Under the pieces are notes generated by a model. That model saw only the letters and a program-made list of their open reading frames with translations. It searched no databases and was not told the origin of the DNA. Below, piece by piece: positions 42,262 to 50,526 of a stretch of 64,000 nucleotides of DNA (within the stretch, counting starts at the first letter, position 1; every line of letters starts with the position of its first letter). The DNA is from Pseudogracilibacillus sp037892545 (GTDB lineage Bacteria > Bacillota > Bacilli > Bacillales > Amphibacillaceae). The DNA is taken from positions 1-64,000 of the forward strand of contig NZ_JBBKBG010000012.1 of the NCBI RefSeq assembly GCF_037892545.1. Reading direction: 5' to 3'. The translations under genes were made by a program, and so were the position numbers.

Positions 42262-42929
42262 TGTGCAACCTCTAGTTTATAACCAACTCCACGAACCGTA
42301 ACAATGGTAATTTCATCTGTAATCGGACGTAATTTTTCGCGAATTCGCTTAATATGAACGTTTAATGTTTGGTCGTCTCCCTCATAATCGATTCCCCAAA
42401 CTCGTTCAATTAAAAATTCCCTTTCAAACACATGGTCTGTTCGTGAAGCGAGTACAGATAATAATTCGAATTCTTTTAATGGGAGGAATAATGTTTTATC
42501 ACCAACTGTAACATCGTAATTTTGTTGGTTAATGGTCATAGGGCCAATTTTGATTAGTGTATCGACAGATTTGTCATATCGACGTAAAATTGCTTGTACA
42601 CGAAAAAGTAATTCTTTCGGTTCAAAGGGCTTTACGACATAATCATCTGAACCAGCTAAAAAACCTTTTTCTTTATCTTCCAATTCCCCTTTTGCTGTTA
42701 ATAAGAGGACAGGGATATCGTATGTACGTAATTGTTTTGTTAATTCATATCCGTCCATTTTTGGCATCATCACATCGACAATCGCAAGGTCAGGAAGTTC
42801 CTGTTCCATTTTTTCTAATGCATCTATCCCATTGAGCGCTTTTATCATTCGGTAATTTGCTCTGCTTAAATGAATGCTAACGAGGTTGACAATTTTTTCA
42901 TCATCGTCAACGACTAAAATTTTATTCAT
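42258..42929 (-). CDS. hssR: HssR-like response regulator
   Basis: 223-aa OmpR-type regulator. The receiver domain has the acidic pocket VDDDEKIV, phospho-Asp in AIVDVMMPKMDGYEL and Lys in VVKPFEPKEL. The winged-helix domain contains ERVWGIDYEGDDQTLNVHIKRIREKL. The ATG at 42929 follows GGAAAGGACG; a further in-frame start would add nine residues without a site. In other Firmicutes HssR activates hrtAB heme-efflux genes. hrtAB is absent here, so the target must be elsewhere or different. Confidence 0.85.
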   Translation of the reverse strand: MNKILVVDDDEKIVNLVSIHLSRANYRMIKALNGIDALEKMEQELPDLAIVDVMMPKMDGYELTKQLRTYDIPVLLLTAKGELEDKEKGFLAGSDDYVVKPFEPKELLFRVQAILRRYDKSVDTLIKIGPMTINQQNYDVTVGDKTLFLPLKEFELLSVLASRTDHVFEREFLIERVWGIDYEGDDQTLNVHIKRIREKLRPITDEITIVTVRGVGYKLEVAQ

Positions 42930-43036
42930 ACAATCGTCCTTTCCGATAGTTTGCACATCCTTTTGTTAAAAAGATTGTTGCATGTTCTTTTATTGTTTAT
43001 ACTAACAATAACATAGATTTTTTAAGGGAGAGAAAA

Positions 43037-43711
43037 ATGATGGTAGAAAATATTGCGCAATATATTGATCATACATTATTAAAACCAGAAAGTACGAAGG
43101 AACAAATAGAACAACTATGTAAAGAAGCGAAAGAATATAATTTTGCCACAGTTTGTGTGAACCCTTATTGGGTCAAATTTTCAGCTGAACAATTAGCTGG
43201 AACGAATGTCGGAGTGACGACAGTAATTGGGTTCCCGTTAGGGGCGACGAGTACATTTACAAAGGTTGCCGAGACACGTGATGCGATTGCAAATGGTGCG
43301 ACAGAAGTAGACATGGTAATGAATATCGGATTATTTAAATCTGGTGATGATGTAGCTGTGTTACAAGACATAGAAGATGTGGTTCAAGCGGCAAATGGTG
43401 CAGCAGTCGTAAAAGTAATTTTAGAAACCGGTTTTTTATCTCCTGACGAAATTGAACGTGCATGCAATATCGCAAAAGAAGCAGGGGTAGATTTTGTTAA
43501 AACATCGACAGGATTTGGACCTGGAGCTGCCACAGTAGAGGCAATTGCATTGATGCGTCAAACAGTAGGACCGAATATCGGCGTAAAAGCTTCAGGTGGT
43601 GTACGTGATGCAGCATCAGCAAAAGCGATGATTGATGCAGGAGCCAATCGAATTGGAGCAAGTGCTGGCATTGCTATTGTAGAAGGAACCGCGAGTGACG
43701 CAGAGTATTAA
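43037..43711 (+). CDS. deoC: deoxyribose-phosphate aldolase
   Basis: 224-aa class I aldolase that splits 2-deoxyribose-5-phosphate into acetaldehyde and glyceraldehyde-3-phosphate. The motifs are YIDHTLLKPEST at the N-terminus, the catalytic lysines in VVKVILETG and VGVKASGGVR (here NIGVKASGG), and FVKTSTGFGPGAAT. It is not linked to nucleoside permease or phosphorylase genes here. A terminator follows. Confidence 0.94.
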   Translation: MMVENIAQYIDHTLLKPESTKEQIEQLCKEAKEYNFATVCVNPYWVKFSAEQLAGTNVGVTTVIGFPLGATSTFTKVAETRDAIANGATEVDMVMNIGLFKSGDDVAVLQDIEDVVQAANGAAVVKVILETGFLSPDEIERACNIAKEAGVDFVKTSTGFGPGAATVEAIALMRQTVGPNIGVKASGGVRDAASAKAMIDAGANRIGASAGIAIVEGTASDAEY

Positions 43712-43727
43712 TGTAAAGATACGAATA

Positions 43728-43771
43728 AAAGGTAATGTTTATCGAAAAAGATGAACATTACCTTTTTTTAT
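43728..43771 (+). terminator. terminator after deoC
   Basis: AAAGGTAATGTTTATC (from 43729) pairs with GATGAACATTACCTTT, followed by a T run. Confidence 0.8.
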
Positions 43772-43889
43772 ATGACAGAATCTCGATGTTTCCTAATTAG
43801 AAGTAGTGCTTTCTGAGAAGGAATAAAATATATCTGAAATTTTTTAAAAATACTGTACATAATTTTTAAATTATGCTATCCTTCATTTG

Positions 43890-43917
43890 TGTCAACTTAA
43901 AAATATTATGGTTTACA
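43890..43917. promoter_or_regulatory. candidate BirA operator upstream of bioY
   Basis: TGTCAAC (43890-43896), 14-bp spacer, GTTTACA (43911-43917). Each half differs by one base from the Firmicutes biotin operator TGTTAAC/GTTAACA. It lies directly before the bioY ribosome site, a position that fits BirA repression of biotin uptake and synthesis. Confidence 0.6.
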
Positions 43918-43930
43918 AAGGGGTGGAATC

Positions 43931-44512
43931 ATGAAAACGAATCAAACAGTAAAAATTGTCTACGGTGGATTATTTATCGCACTTACGGCAATTGGAGCGA
44001 ATATTACTGCGATTATGCCGTTTTTAGTCGTTGGAGGAGTGCCTATTACATTGCAAACATTTTTTGCCGTATTGGCGGGACTTGTCCTCGGGAGTCGCTT
44101 AGGAGCATTTACGATGTTCGGGTATATGTTAATTGGATTGGCAGGTGCACCTGTGTTTGCACAGTTCAGTGGGGGTGCTGCAAATTTATTAAGTCCTACT
44201 TTTGGTTTTATCATTTCATTTATTATCGTTGCGTACATATGTGGGAAACTGGTGGAATATAAGCAGACAAAATCGATGTATATAGCTGCATCGTTGTTCG
44301 GAATGTTATTTATTTATGTTTTTGGAACGAACTGGCTATATATGGCTTATAAACTTTGGTTTCAAGCGCCAGAAGGATTTCACTACGGAATTGCATGGTT
44401 ATGGATGAGTGTTCCATTGCCAAAAGATATTGCTTTAGCACTTGTTGCAGGTGTATTTGCATATCGATTAGATGCTATTTTAATGATACAAAAGGTTCGT
44501 TCACAATCATAA
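43931..44512 (+). CDS. bioY: biotin transporter BioY (ECF S component)
   Basis: 193-aa membrane protein with six helices. BioY motifs are VPITLQTFFAVLAGLVLGSRLGA (in pieces, residues 38-60), GLAGAPVFA and SPTFGFIISF. It binds biotin with high affinity and works with a shared ECF module. It pairs with bioB 19 bp downstream under a probable BirA site. AAAGGGGTGG precedes the ATG. Confidence 0.93.
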   Translation: MKTNQTVKIVYGGLFIALTAIGANITAIMPFLVVGGVPITLQTFFAVLAGLVLGSRLGAFTMFGYMLIGLAGAPVFAQFSGGAANLLSPTFGFIISFIIVAYICGKLVEYKQTKSMYIAASLFGMLFIYVFGTNWLYMAYKLWFQAPEGFHYGIAWLWMSVPLPKDIALALVAGVFAYRLDAILMIQKVRSQS

Positions 44513-44531
44513 AAAGAAAGGAAGACATAAG

Positions 44532-45533
44532 ATGGAAGATAGAAAATATTGGGCTCAGTTAGCAGATAAAGTAATACAAGGCTATCATATTACGCGAGAA
44601 GAAGCGATGAAATTTTTGCAATGTCCAGATGAACAGGTATTAGCAGTATTAGATGGCGCCTATCAAATTCGTCACCATTATTACGGCAATAAAGTGAAAT
44701 TAAATATGATTATCAATACGAAGTCAGGTGCCTGTAGTGAAAATTGTGGATACTGCGCACAATCTATTGATTCTAAGGCGCCAATTCAACGGTATAAAAT
44801 GATGGATAAGGAATCGATTTTAGCTGGAGCAGAACAAGCGAACAAGTTACAATCAGGAACATATTGTATCGTTGCAAGTGGACGTGGTCCGACGAATCGT
44901 GAATTGAATATTGTCGTCGATGCGGTGAAAGAAATCAAACAAAATTATGATATGAAAATATGTGCTTGTTTAGGTATTTTAAAAGAAGGGCAAGCAGAAC
45001 AATTAAAAGCAGCAGGAGTCGATCGTTATAATCATAATTTAAATACATCGAAAAAACATCATGATTACATTACGACGAGTCATACGTATGATGATCGTGT
45101 ATCCACCGTAAATAAAGTGAAAGATGTTGGAATATCTCCTTGTTCAGGTGTCATTGTCGGAATGAAAGAAACGAAAGAAGATGTGGTGGATATGGCATTT
45201 TCTTTAAAAGAACTCGATGCGGACTCCATTCCAGTTAACTTTTTACATGCAATTGATGGGACAAAGTTAGAAGGAACGAATGAACTAACACCGACATATT
45301 GTTTAAAAGTGTTAGCGTTATTCCGTTACTGTTGTCCAACGAAGGAAATTCGAATATCTGGTGGACGCGAAGTGAATTTAAGAAGTTTACAACCATTAGG
45401 ATTGTATGCTGCCAATTCAATTTTTGTCGGGGATTATTTAACGACTGAAGGACAATTGAGTACAGCAGACCACCAAATGTTAGAAGATTTAGGATTTGAA
45501 ATTGATTATGGTCATGAAAAAGCGAGAGTGTAA
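44532..45533 (+). CDS. bioB: biotin synthase
   Basis: 333-aa radical-SAM enzyme that converts dethiobiotin to biotin. The C-x3-C-x2-C motif is in SENCGYCAQS (cysteines near residues 66-73). YNHNLNTSKKHH, the conserved RISGGREVNLR and the auxiliary cluster ligands are present. No other bio gene is in the window, so bioY-bioB may serve uptake and conversion of external dethiobiotin or work with genes elsewhere. GAAAGGAAG precedes the start. Confidence 0.95.
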   Translation: MEDRKYWAQLADKVIQGYHITREEAMKFLQCPDEQVLAVLDGAYQIRHHYYGNKVKLNMIINTKSGACSENCGYCAQSIDSKAPIQRYKMMDKESILAGAEQANKLQSGTYCIVASGRGPTNRELNIVVDAVKEIKQNYDMKICACLGILKEGQAEQLKAAGVDRYNHNLNTSKKHHDYITTSHTYDDRVSTVNKVKDVGISPCSGVIVGMKETKEDVVDMAFSLKELDADSIPVNFLHAIDGTKLEGTNELTPTYCLKVLALFRYCCPTKEIRISGGREVNLRSLQPLGLYAANSIFVGDYLTTEGQLSTADHQMLEDLGFEIDYGHEKARV

Positions 45534-45600
45534 AAACTTTATTGCTTGAATATATGGGCATGAAAATGAGCGTTCGGCATAAAAACATAGCGAAATAAAT

Positions 45601-45825
45601 GAAAAGAGTTTGGAACAAAAAAAGTTAGTACGAAATACGAATGATAATATAGGCGAAAGAAATGTACAGCGAGTCTACCAAGTTGGCAGGACGCTGTAGC
45701 GCTTAGCTAGAAAAAGGTGTAGCAGCTACTGACTCAAATGTGATGGTACATTTCTATAGCGATTATCTAAGAAGAGCGATTCGTGTCTCGTGCATCTTCA
45801 CTAACTTATGTTCCAAACTCTTTTT
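45601..45825. repeat. 225-bp nested palindrome between bioB and thiE
   Basis: Perfect outer arms GAAAAGAGTTTGGAACA (45601-45617) and its inverted copy (45809-45825). Next come AAGTTAGT/ACTAACTT and ACGAAT/ATTCGT, then GAAATGTAC (from 45659) and GTACATTTC (ending 45757). It shares CGAAATACGAA and AAAGAAATGTACA with 16006-16150, and its outer arm with 30020. It separates convergent genes. The bases 45534-45600 show no gene. Confidence 0.7.
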
Positions 45826-45840
45826 GATAAGATTTCGTTT

Positions 45841-46461
45841 TTATAAAGAACGTACAGCTTTTGGAATATTTTCTGCTTTTGTAATTGCTGAAATAACTGA
45901 CACACCATCCGCCCCAGCATGAAGCACATGATGGGCATTTTCAGGTGAGATACCACCAATGCCGACGATGGGAATTTGAGGGGTCAGTTTTCTTAATGTT
46001 TGAATCCACTCTATTCCAACGGGTTGTAGAGCATCGGATTTCGAAGTTGTGTTAAAAACAGGTCCCGCACCAATATAATCAATATATGCAAGCGAACTTT
46101 TTTCATATTGCTCCATATTGGAAATGGATAAACCGATCCATTTATGTGGGTATTTTTCACGGATCTTTTTAACCGGTTCATCCGATTGACCAACATGAAT
46201 GCCGTCAGCATGTAGTACATCGATTAATTCGACATCATTATTTATTATAAACGGGATATTTGCTTCCTGACAGATTGCTCGTAATGATTTACCAAGGGCA
46301 ATTTTTTCTTCCCCTTGTAAACTTCCTTTCCCTTTTTCACGAAATTGATAGATAGTGATCCCACCTTGAATTGCTTCTCGTAAGATCGTTTCAGGTGTTC
46401 TATCTTTGGGGCAATCTTGGCTTCCCATAATAAAATATTTTCGTAATATATTTCTGTTCAT
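45841..46461 (-). CDS. thiE: thiamine-phosphate synthase
   Basis: 206-aa TIM-barrel enzyme that joins hydroxymethylpyrimidine diphosphate and thiazole phosphate. Motifs are YQFREKGKGSL (near residue 37), FIINNDVELIDVLHADGIHVGQ and VGIGGISPENAHHVLHAGADGVSVISA. It is last in thiD-thiM-thiE. AGGAGAG precedes the ATG at 46461. Confidence 0.95.
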   Translation of the reverse strand: MNRNILRKYFIMGSQDCPKDRTPETILREAIQGGITIYQFREKGKGSLQGEEKIALGKSLRAICQEANIPFIINNDVELIDVLHADGIHVGQSDEPVKKIREKYPHKWIGLSISNMEQYEKSSLAYIDYIGAGPVFNTTSKSDALQPVGIEWIQTLRKLTPQIPIVGIGGISPENAHHVLHAGADGVSVISAITKAENIPKAVRSL

Positions 46462-46473
46462 CCTCTTTCTCTC

Positions 46474-47226
46474 CTAATCGACGTGATGTAATGCATCTAA
46501 AAAGTGAACTTGGAAAGTTCCAGGGCCATGGACATTGGAAGATGCCATTGCTCGCTCCGCAGCTTTTGTATAAAATTCGATTATCTGATAGGTTGCTTTA
46601 AAAGGATCCACCTCACATGCTACATTCGCCCCAATAATAGCACCTAATAAACAACCTGCACCAGTTATACGTGTTAACATTTCGTGCCCGTGTTCATTTA
46701 TATATGTTTCTCTTCCATTGGAAATAACGTCTTTTGCCCCTGTAATCACCGCGATTGTCTGGAATTTCGTTGCAACTTTTTTAGCAATTAATTTCGTTGT
46801 TTCTATTGGAGGATCGACAGAATCAACGCCTTTCATTGCCACTTTTTCATCGACTAATGCGGCCATTTCCCCTGCATTTCCTTTAATCACCGTGAAATTT
46901 ATGGCATGTAGAAATTTAAGGCAAGCTTGTTTTCGAAAAGAAGAGGAACCGACTGCTACAGGATCTAATACGATTGGTTTTTGATGATTATTTGCAACCG
47001 TTCCAGTAGTAAGCATTGCTTCCATATCTGAATCCATTAATGTACCCGTGTTAATTAAAATAGCATCTGCTTTTTTAGCGACTTCACTAACTTCCATCGG
47101 GTTATCGGCCATAATAGGTGAGGCACCAATGGCGAGTAACCCATTAGCGGTAAAGTTTTTGACGACATTATTCGTTAAACAGTGGACGAGAGGAGCCTTT
47201 TTCATGATGTTTTCATTTATATTCAT
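46474..47226 (-). CDS. thiM: hydroxyethylthiazole kinase
   Basis: 250-aa ribokinase-like kinase that salvages hydroxyethylthiazole. The N-terminal PLVHCLTNNVVKNFTANGLLAIGASPIM, read in pieces, is the family signature. VLDPVAVGSS and the catalytic RITGAGCLLGAIIGA follow. It overlaps thiD by 4 bp. Together with ThiD and ThiE it makes a salvage route; de novo thiC and thiG are not in the window. Confidence 0.95.
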   Translation of the reverse strand: MNINENIMKKAPLVHCLTNNVVKNFTANGLLAIGASPIMADNPMEVSEVAKKADAILINTGTLMDSDMEAMLTTGTVANNHQKPIVLDPVAVGSSSFRKQACLKFLHAINFTVIKGNAGEMAALVDEKVAMKGVDSVDPPIETTKLIAKKVATKFQTIAVITGAKDVISNGRETYINEHGHEMLTRITGAGCLLGAIIGANVACEVDPFKATYQIIEFYTKAAERAMASSNVHGPGTFQVHFLDALHHVD

Positions 47227-48029
47227 ACTTGTCTCCCTCTAATGGCCCAATGTTTTGTTGGCCCACTACCAGCACCAAGTGGAATAGATTCTTCAATAGC
47301 AGCTTGAATAAATTCTTTTCCTTTTTCCACTGCTTCATATAAAGAAAGACCTTGTGCAAGATGGGCGGTAATGGCTGCGGAATACGTACAACCTGTTCCA
47401 TGTGTATGTTTTGTATCAATTCGTTTTTTTGTAAATACATGCATGTCGTTTCCATCATATAAGAAGTCTGTTGCATCGTTGTCTTTGCTTAAATGGCCTC
47501 CTTTTACAAGTGCTGCTTTTGCTCCATACGTATGAACAATTTTTTCGGCAGCTTTTTTCATATCATCGAATGTCGAAATGGTCATGTTCGTTAAAAATTC
47601 AGCCTCCGGTAAGTTCGGTGTAACAACAGTCGCATAAGCTAATAATTCATCTCGTAAGAAGTCACGGGCCTCTTCATTAATTAAATGGTCTCCACTTGTA
47701 GCAACCATAACAGGATCAATTACGAGTGGGAGATTTTTTCCGTCGAGCTTTTTCTTTATTATTTTCATCATATCAATGTTTGCAATCATTCCTGTCTTAA
47801 CAGCATCTACAGGAACATCTGAAAATACAGAATCTAATTGTTGTTCAATCATCTCCAAAGATATATGTTCAATCGCTTGAACCCCTGTCGTATTTTGTGC
47901 GACGACAGATGTAATAATGCTCATGCCATATGTTTGTAATTCTTGAAATGTTTTTAAATCAGCTTGTATTCCTGCGCCTCCTGTAGGATCTGTACCTGCA
48001 ATGGTTAATGCACATGTAATATCTTTCAT
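47223..48029 (-). CDS. thiD: hydroxymethylpyrimidine/phosphomethylpyrimidine kinase
   Basis: 268-aa ribokinase-like kinase that phosphorylates HMP and HMP-phosphate. Its motifs are LTIAGTDPTGGAGIQADLKTF at the N-terminus (in pieces), VIDPVMVATSGDHL and the C-terminal HTHGTGCTYSAAITA. The ATG at 48029 has AAAGGAG upstream; longer in-frame reading runs into the leader terminator. It is the first gene of the riboswitch-controlled operon. Confidence 0.94.
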   Translation of the reverse strand: MKDITCALTIAGTDPTGGAGIQADLKTFQELQTYGMSIITSVVAQNTTGVQAIEHISLEMIEQQLDSVFSDVPVDAVKTGMIANIDMMKIIKKKLDGKNLPLVIDPVMVATSGDHLINEEARDFLRDELLAYATVVTPNLPEAEFLTNMTISTFDDMKKAAEKIVHTYGAKAALVKGGHLSKDNDATDFLYDGNDMHVFTKKRIDTKHTHGTGCTYSAAITAHLAQGLSLYEAVEKGKEFIQAAIEESIPLGAGSGPTKHWAIRGRQV

Positions 48030-48092
48030 TTGATTTGCTCCTTTGTTTGATTTTAGGGATGTATATGACGTTATAAAATATATATTTTTCCA

Positions 48093-48127
48093 TAAAAAAA
48101 CCAGATTCCTCGTGAGAGAATCTGGTT
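48093..48127 (-). terminator. TPP riboswitch expression-platform terminator
   Basis: On the minus strand AACCAGATTC (48127-48118) pairs with GAATCTGGTT (48108-48099), followed by a T run. It lies between the TPP aptamer and thiD, so control is by transcription termination. Confidence 0.85.
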
Positions 48128-48149
48128 CGACTGCAAAAAAAGCCATGGA

Positions 48150-48252
48150 TTCCTACTTCCCTCCGCTAGTTCGAACTAGATCAGGTTCACGAGGGTTAGA
48201 AATGTCACGCACTTCTTCTCAGCCTTCCACGCAAAAGGCACCCCTAGTAGAT
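48150..48252 (-). promoter_or_regulatory. TPP riboswitch (thi box)
   Basis: On the minus strand the aptamer opens with ACTAGGGGTGCC, continues with GGCTGAGA, then ACCCTCGTGAACCTGATCTAG, and closes with GCGGAGGGAAGTAG. All conserved segments of the TPP aptamer are present in order. With the terminator at 48093 it turns off thiDME when thiamine pyrophosphate is plentiful. Confidence 0.95.
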
Positions 48253-48262
48253 TTCTGACTCT

Positions 48263-48291
48263 AGTATAGCAGATTATGTTCTACTTGTCAT
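48263..48291 (-). promoter_or_regulatory. sigma-A promoter of thiDME
   Basis: On the minus strand ATGACA (48291-48286), 17-bp spacer, TATACT (48268-48263), placed just before the TPP aptamer. Confidence 0.7.
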
Positions 48292-48386
48292 AAGGAGGAA
48301 AAGAACGCATTTCATTTGCGCGTATATCCCGTAAACGTACTTACTGTAAGACTGTAGTGTGGTATAATTTTAAAAAGGATTGGATG

Positions 48387-48974
48387 GTGACATGGATGTC
48401 GAATATAATCTATCATTTTAAAGATGTGTTCTTTTTCTCAAAACAAAAAACGATTCCTGTATTGGATGAAGAAGATTCTTCAGTTGGAACAATCGTTCGA
48501 ACGTTTAATGAAGATGGGTTTTTAGAGGAGGAGCAAATCAGGAAAGGAACTTTTTACGCATTTCAAAATCATGCTGGAAAGACCACCTTGTCCTTTGCGG
48601 TAAAAAAGCAAGGATTAAAGGCATTCCTAGGATATGCATATACATTTTATTTGCACGATGCAAATGAACAGTTCCAATTAGAAGATGCGAAAGGTCTAAT
48701 TTATTTGTATTTCCACGTAAAGGGAAAAATAAAAGGAAAGAAATTTGAAGCTCATGAAGATTGGGACGGGAACATTACATTAAAATGGGATAAAACAATA
48801 TTTGGAAAAATTAAAGTTGATACATACACATATAAAATAGAAGTAGAAATAGTAAATAATACAGTAGCACCATTATTGCTGACGCCCGGTTTTGTATCAC
48901 TCATTTATTGTATGTATCGTATCTATGATACAGAAACAGCTGTCATCAATGAACTATTAGATTATATAACTTAA
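48387..48974 (+). CDS. tubby C-terminal-like domain protein (tentative)
   Basis: About 196 aa if the GTG at 48387 is used; ATGs at 48384 and 48396 are alternatives with poorer spacing from AAAAAGGA. The chain is a series of amphipathic beta strands (IRKGTFYAFQNHAGKTTLSF, FYLHDANEQFQLEDAKG, LYFHVKGKIKGKKFEAHE) with a hydrophobic helix near the end, LLLTPGFVSLIYCMYRIY. This resembles the tubby/LURP-one-like proteins of Bacillus (YxjI type), but the match is weak. Function is unknown. Confidence 0.5.
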   Translation: MTWMSNIIYHFKDVFFFSKQKTIPVLDEEDSSVGTIVRTFNEDGFLEEEQIRKGTFYAFQNHAGKTTLSFAVKKQGLKAFLGYAYTFYLHDANEQFQLEDAKGLIYLYFHVKGKIKGKKFEAHEDWDGNITLKWDKTIFGKIKVDTYTYKIEVEIVNNTVAPLLLTPGFVSLIYCMYRIYDTETAVINELLDYIT

Positions 48975-49134
48975 GAAAATGACGATGAAATATATACATA
49001 TCACCATTTTTATCGGAGATTTGCTAAAGTAGTATAGAATGTTAAAAAAATATTAAATTTGACTAAAAGTCATGTATTTTTCCTTGTAAAATGATACAGT
49101 TAAGTATATATAAAATAAAAAGCGAGATGATACG

Positions 49135-49710
49135 ATGAAAATTTGGATGAGAAAAATTGCCGTTGCATTCGTCGCTTTCATAACGTTAGGTTTATATGTT
49201 CCGTCATTTGATGTAGATGCACATGTAGGAAAAGAAGAGAAAACGTATGATTCGTCTAAAGCGAATATAGTTGCGGAACAAGTAACTACATATGATGTTG
49301 AGGAAGAGGATGTAGCTGCTACATTAATGGAAAAAGCTATTGCACAAACGAGTGTTAAATTTGGACCGAAGATAGAAAATCAGCTAGAAAAAGAGTTTCA
49401 AGAAGTAATTTTACCGAAAATGGAGGACACTTTAACGTCTATCTTTACGGAAGTAGGAGAAGACAGACTGCCATTTTATGAAATCACGGAAAACCCTGCA
49501 AAAGGGTATGGAGAAAGAATATTCAATGTATATGATGTAAAAGATAAAAAAATAATTGCGAAGTTTCACGTTCGTCGAGATTTTAAACCACAAGAAGGAT
49601 ATTGGTTTAATTTCCACTATCATTTAGGAAAAGATCAGTTTGAAACACATTATGAATTAGGCAATATATACTGGGATAAAAACATGCCACCGAAATGGAT
49701 GGCGCAATAA
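49135..49710 (+). CDS. ypjP: YpjP-like secreted protein
   Basis: 191-aa protein with a signal peptide (MRKIAVAFVAFITLGLYV) and a domain very close to B. subtilis YpjP. Shared parts are EVILPKMEDTL, GERIFNVYDVKDKKI, KFHVRRDFKPQEGYWFNFHYH and the C-terminal LGNIYWDKNMPPKWM. It is probably exported. No function is established for the family. A terminator follows at 49716. Confidence 0.82.
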   Translation: MKIWMRKIAVAFVAFITLGLYVPSFDVDAHVGKEEKTYDSSKANIVAEQVTTYDVEEEDVAATLMEKAIAQTSVKFGPKIENQLEKEFQEVILPKMEDTLTSIFTEVGEDRLPFYEITENPAKGYGERIFNVYDVKDKKIIAKFHVRRDFKPQEGYWFNFHYHLGKDQFETHYELGNIYWDKNMPPKWMAQ

Positions 49711-49715
49711 AGCAA

Positions 49716-49757
49716 AAAAACACTTTATCATTGGAAGGATAAAGTGTTTTTATTTTT
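49716..49757 (+). terminator. terminator after ypjP
   Basis: AAAACACTTTATC (49717-49729) pairs with GATAAAGTGTTTT (49738-49750), followed by T residues. Confidence 0.8.
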
Positions 49758-49800
49758 GTCATTTTTTAGTCACATATTGGTCAAAGAAGGTCATTTTTTA

Positions 49801-49857
49801 TTGACAGATGACACCGTGTCATTTATAATGAAATGGAGTGGAAGTGACATTGTGTCA
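49801..49857 (+). promoter_or_regulatory. consensus promoter with two TetR-type operators
   Basis: TTGACA (49801-49806), 17-bp spacer and TATAAT (49824-49829) is a perfect sigma-A promoter. Two 13-bp palindromes of the form TGACA-N3-TGTCA occur: TGACACCGTGTCA (49809-49821), inside the spacer, and TGACATTGTGTCA (49845-49857), just past the predicted start. Such strong promoters are normally held off by a repressor. The adjacent TetR gene is the obvious candidate. Confidence 0.8.
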
Positions 49858-49886
49858 TTTTGACTTTGTACTTAGGAGGAACTTGG

Positions 49887-50501
49887 ATGCCGAGACAGAC
49901 TTTTTATAATTTACCTATAGAAAAACAGGAAGTATTAATTGAAGCGGGAGAAAAAGAATTTTCACGAGTTCCATTATTTGAAGCTTCCATTGCGAATATT
50001 GTAAAAGAGGCGGGTATTCCACGCGGTAGTTTTTATCAATATTTTCAAGATAAAGAGGATTTTTATTTTTATATATTAAACCAGTATGCAGATGAAAAAA
50101 GAAAACGATTTATTCGTTTATTAGAAAAGCATGACGGGAATATATTTTATGCAGTGAGTGATTTATGTGAAGACTTACTCATTCGAATTGACAGGAAAAA
50201 TGATAAACAATTTTTCAAAAATATGTTTCTACATTTAGATTTTGAAACAGAACGTGCTTTTTTAAGTGATATGAATTATAGCGTACTGAGTGAACAATAT
50301 AAGGAAGTAAGGGATCTCGTCGATACGACCATTTTAAATGTAAAAAATGATGAAGAATTATTTCATATGATTCAAATGTTATTATCCATGATGTTAGGTA
50401 ACATCGCACGTAAATATGCGGTGAACATACCAAATGAAAAGGTGCTACACAATTTTACGACACAAATTAATTTAATGAAAAAAGGATTTAAGGCAAAATA
50501 A
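49887..50501 (+). CDS. TetR family regulator
   Basis: 204-aa regulator. The DNA-binding domain is KQEVLIEAGEKEFSRVPLFEA followed by SIANIVKEAGIPRGSFYQYFQDKEDFYFYIL. The C-terminal ligand domain is helical and unassigned. The ATG at 49887 has AGGAGG 7 bp upstream. The two operators in its own promoter imply autorepression. The spx-like gene begins about 25 bp after its stop and is probably co-transcribed, so the inducer would raise both. Confidence 0.88.
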   Translation: MPRQTFYNLPIEKQEVLIEAGEKEFSRVPLFEASIANIVKEAGIPRGSFYQYFQDKEDFYFYILNQYADEKRKRFIRLLEKHDGNIFYAVSDLCEDLLIRIDRKNDKQFFKNMFLHLDFETERAFLSDMNYSVLSEQYKEVRDLVDTTILNVKNDEELFHMIQMLLSMMLGNIARKYAVNIPNEKVLHNFTTQINLMKKGFKAK

Positions 50502-50526
50502 TTAAAAGGAAGAGAGAGGGTTCATG

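Noticed and set aside
43873..44262. Frame overlapping bioY
   Set aside because: It is rich in Cys and Tyr and lies in another frame of bioY; bioY has clear family motifs and a proper ribosome site.
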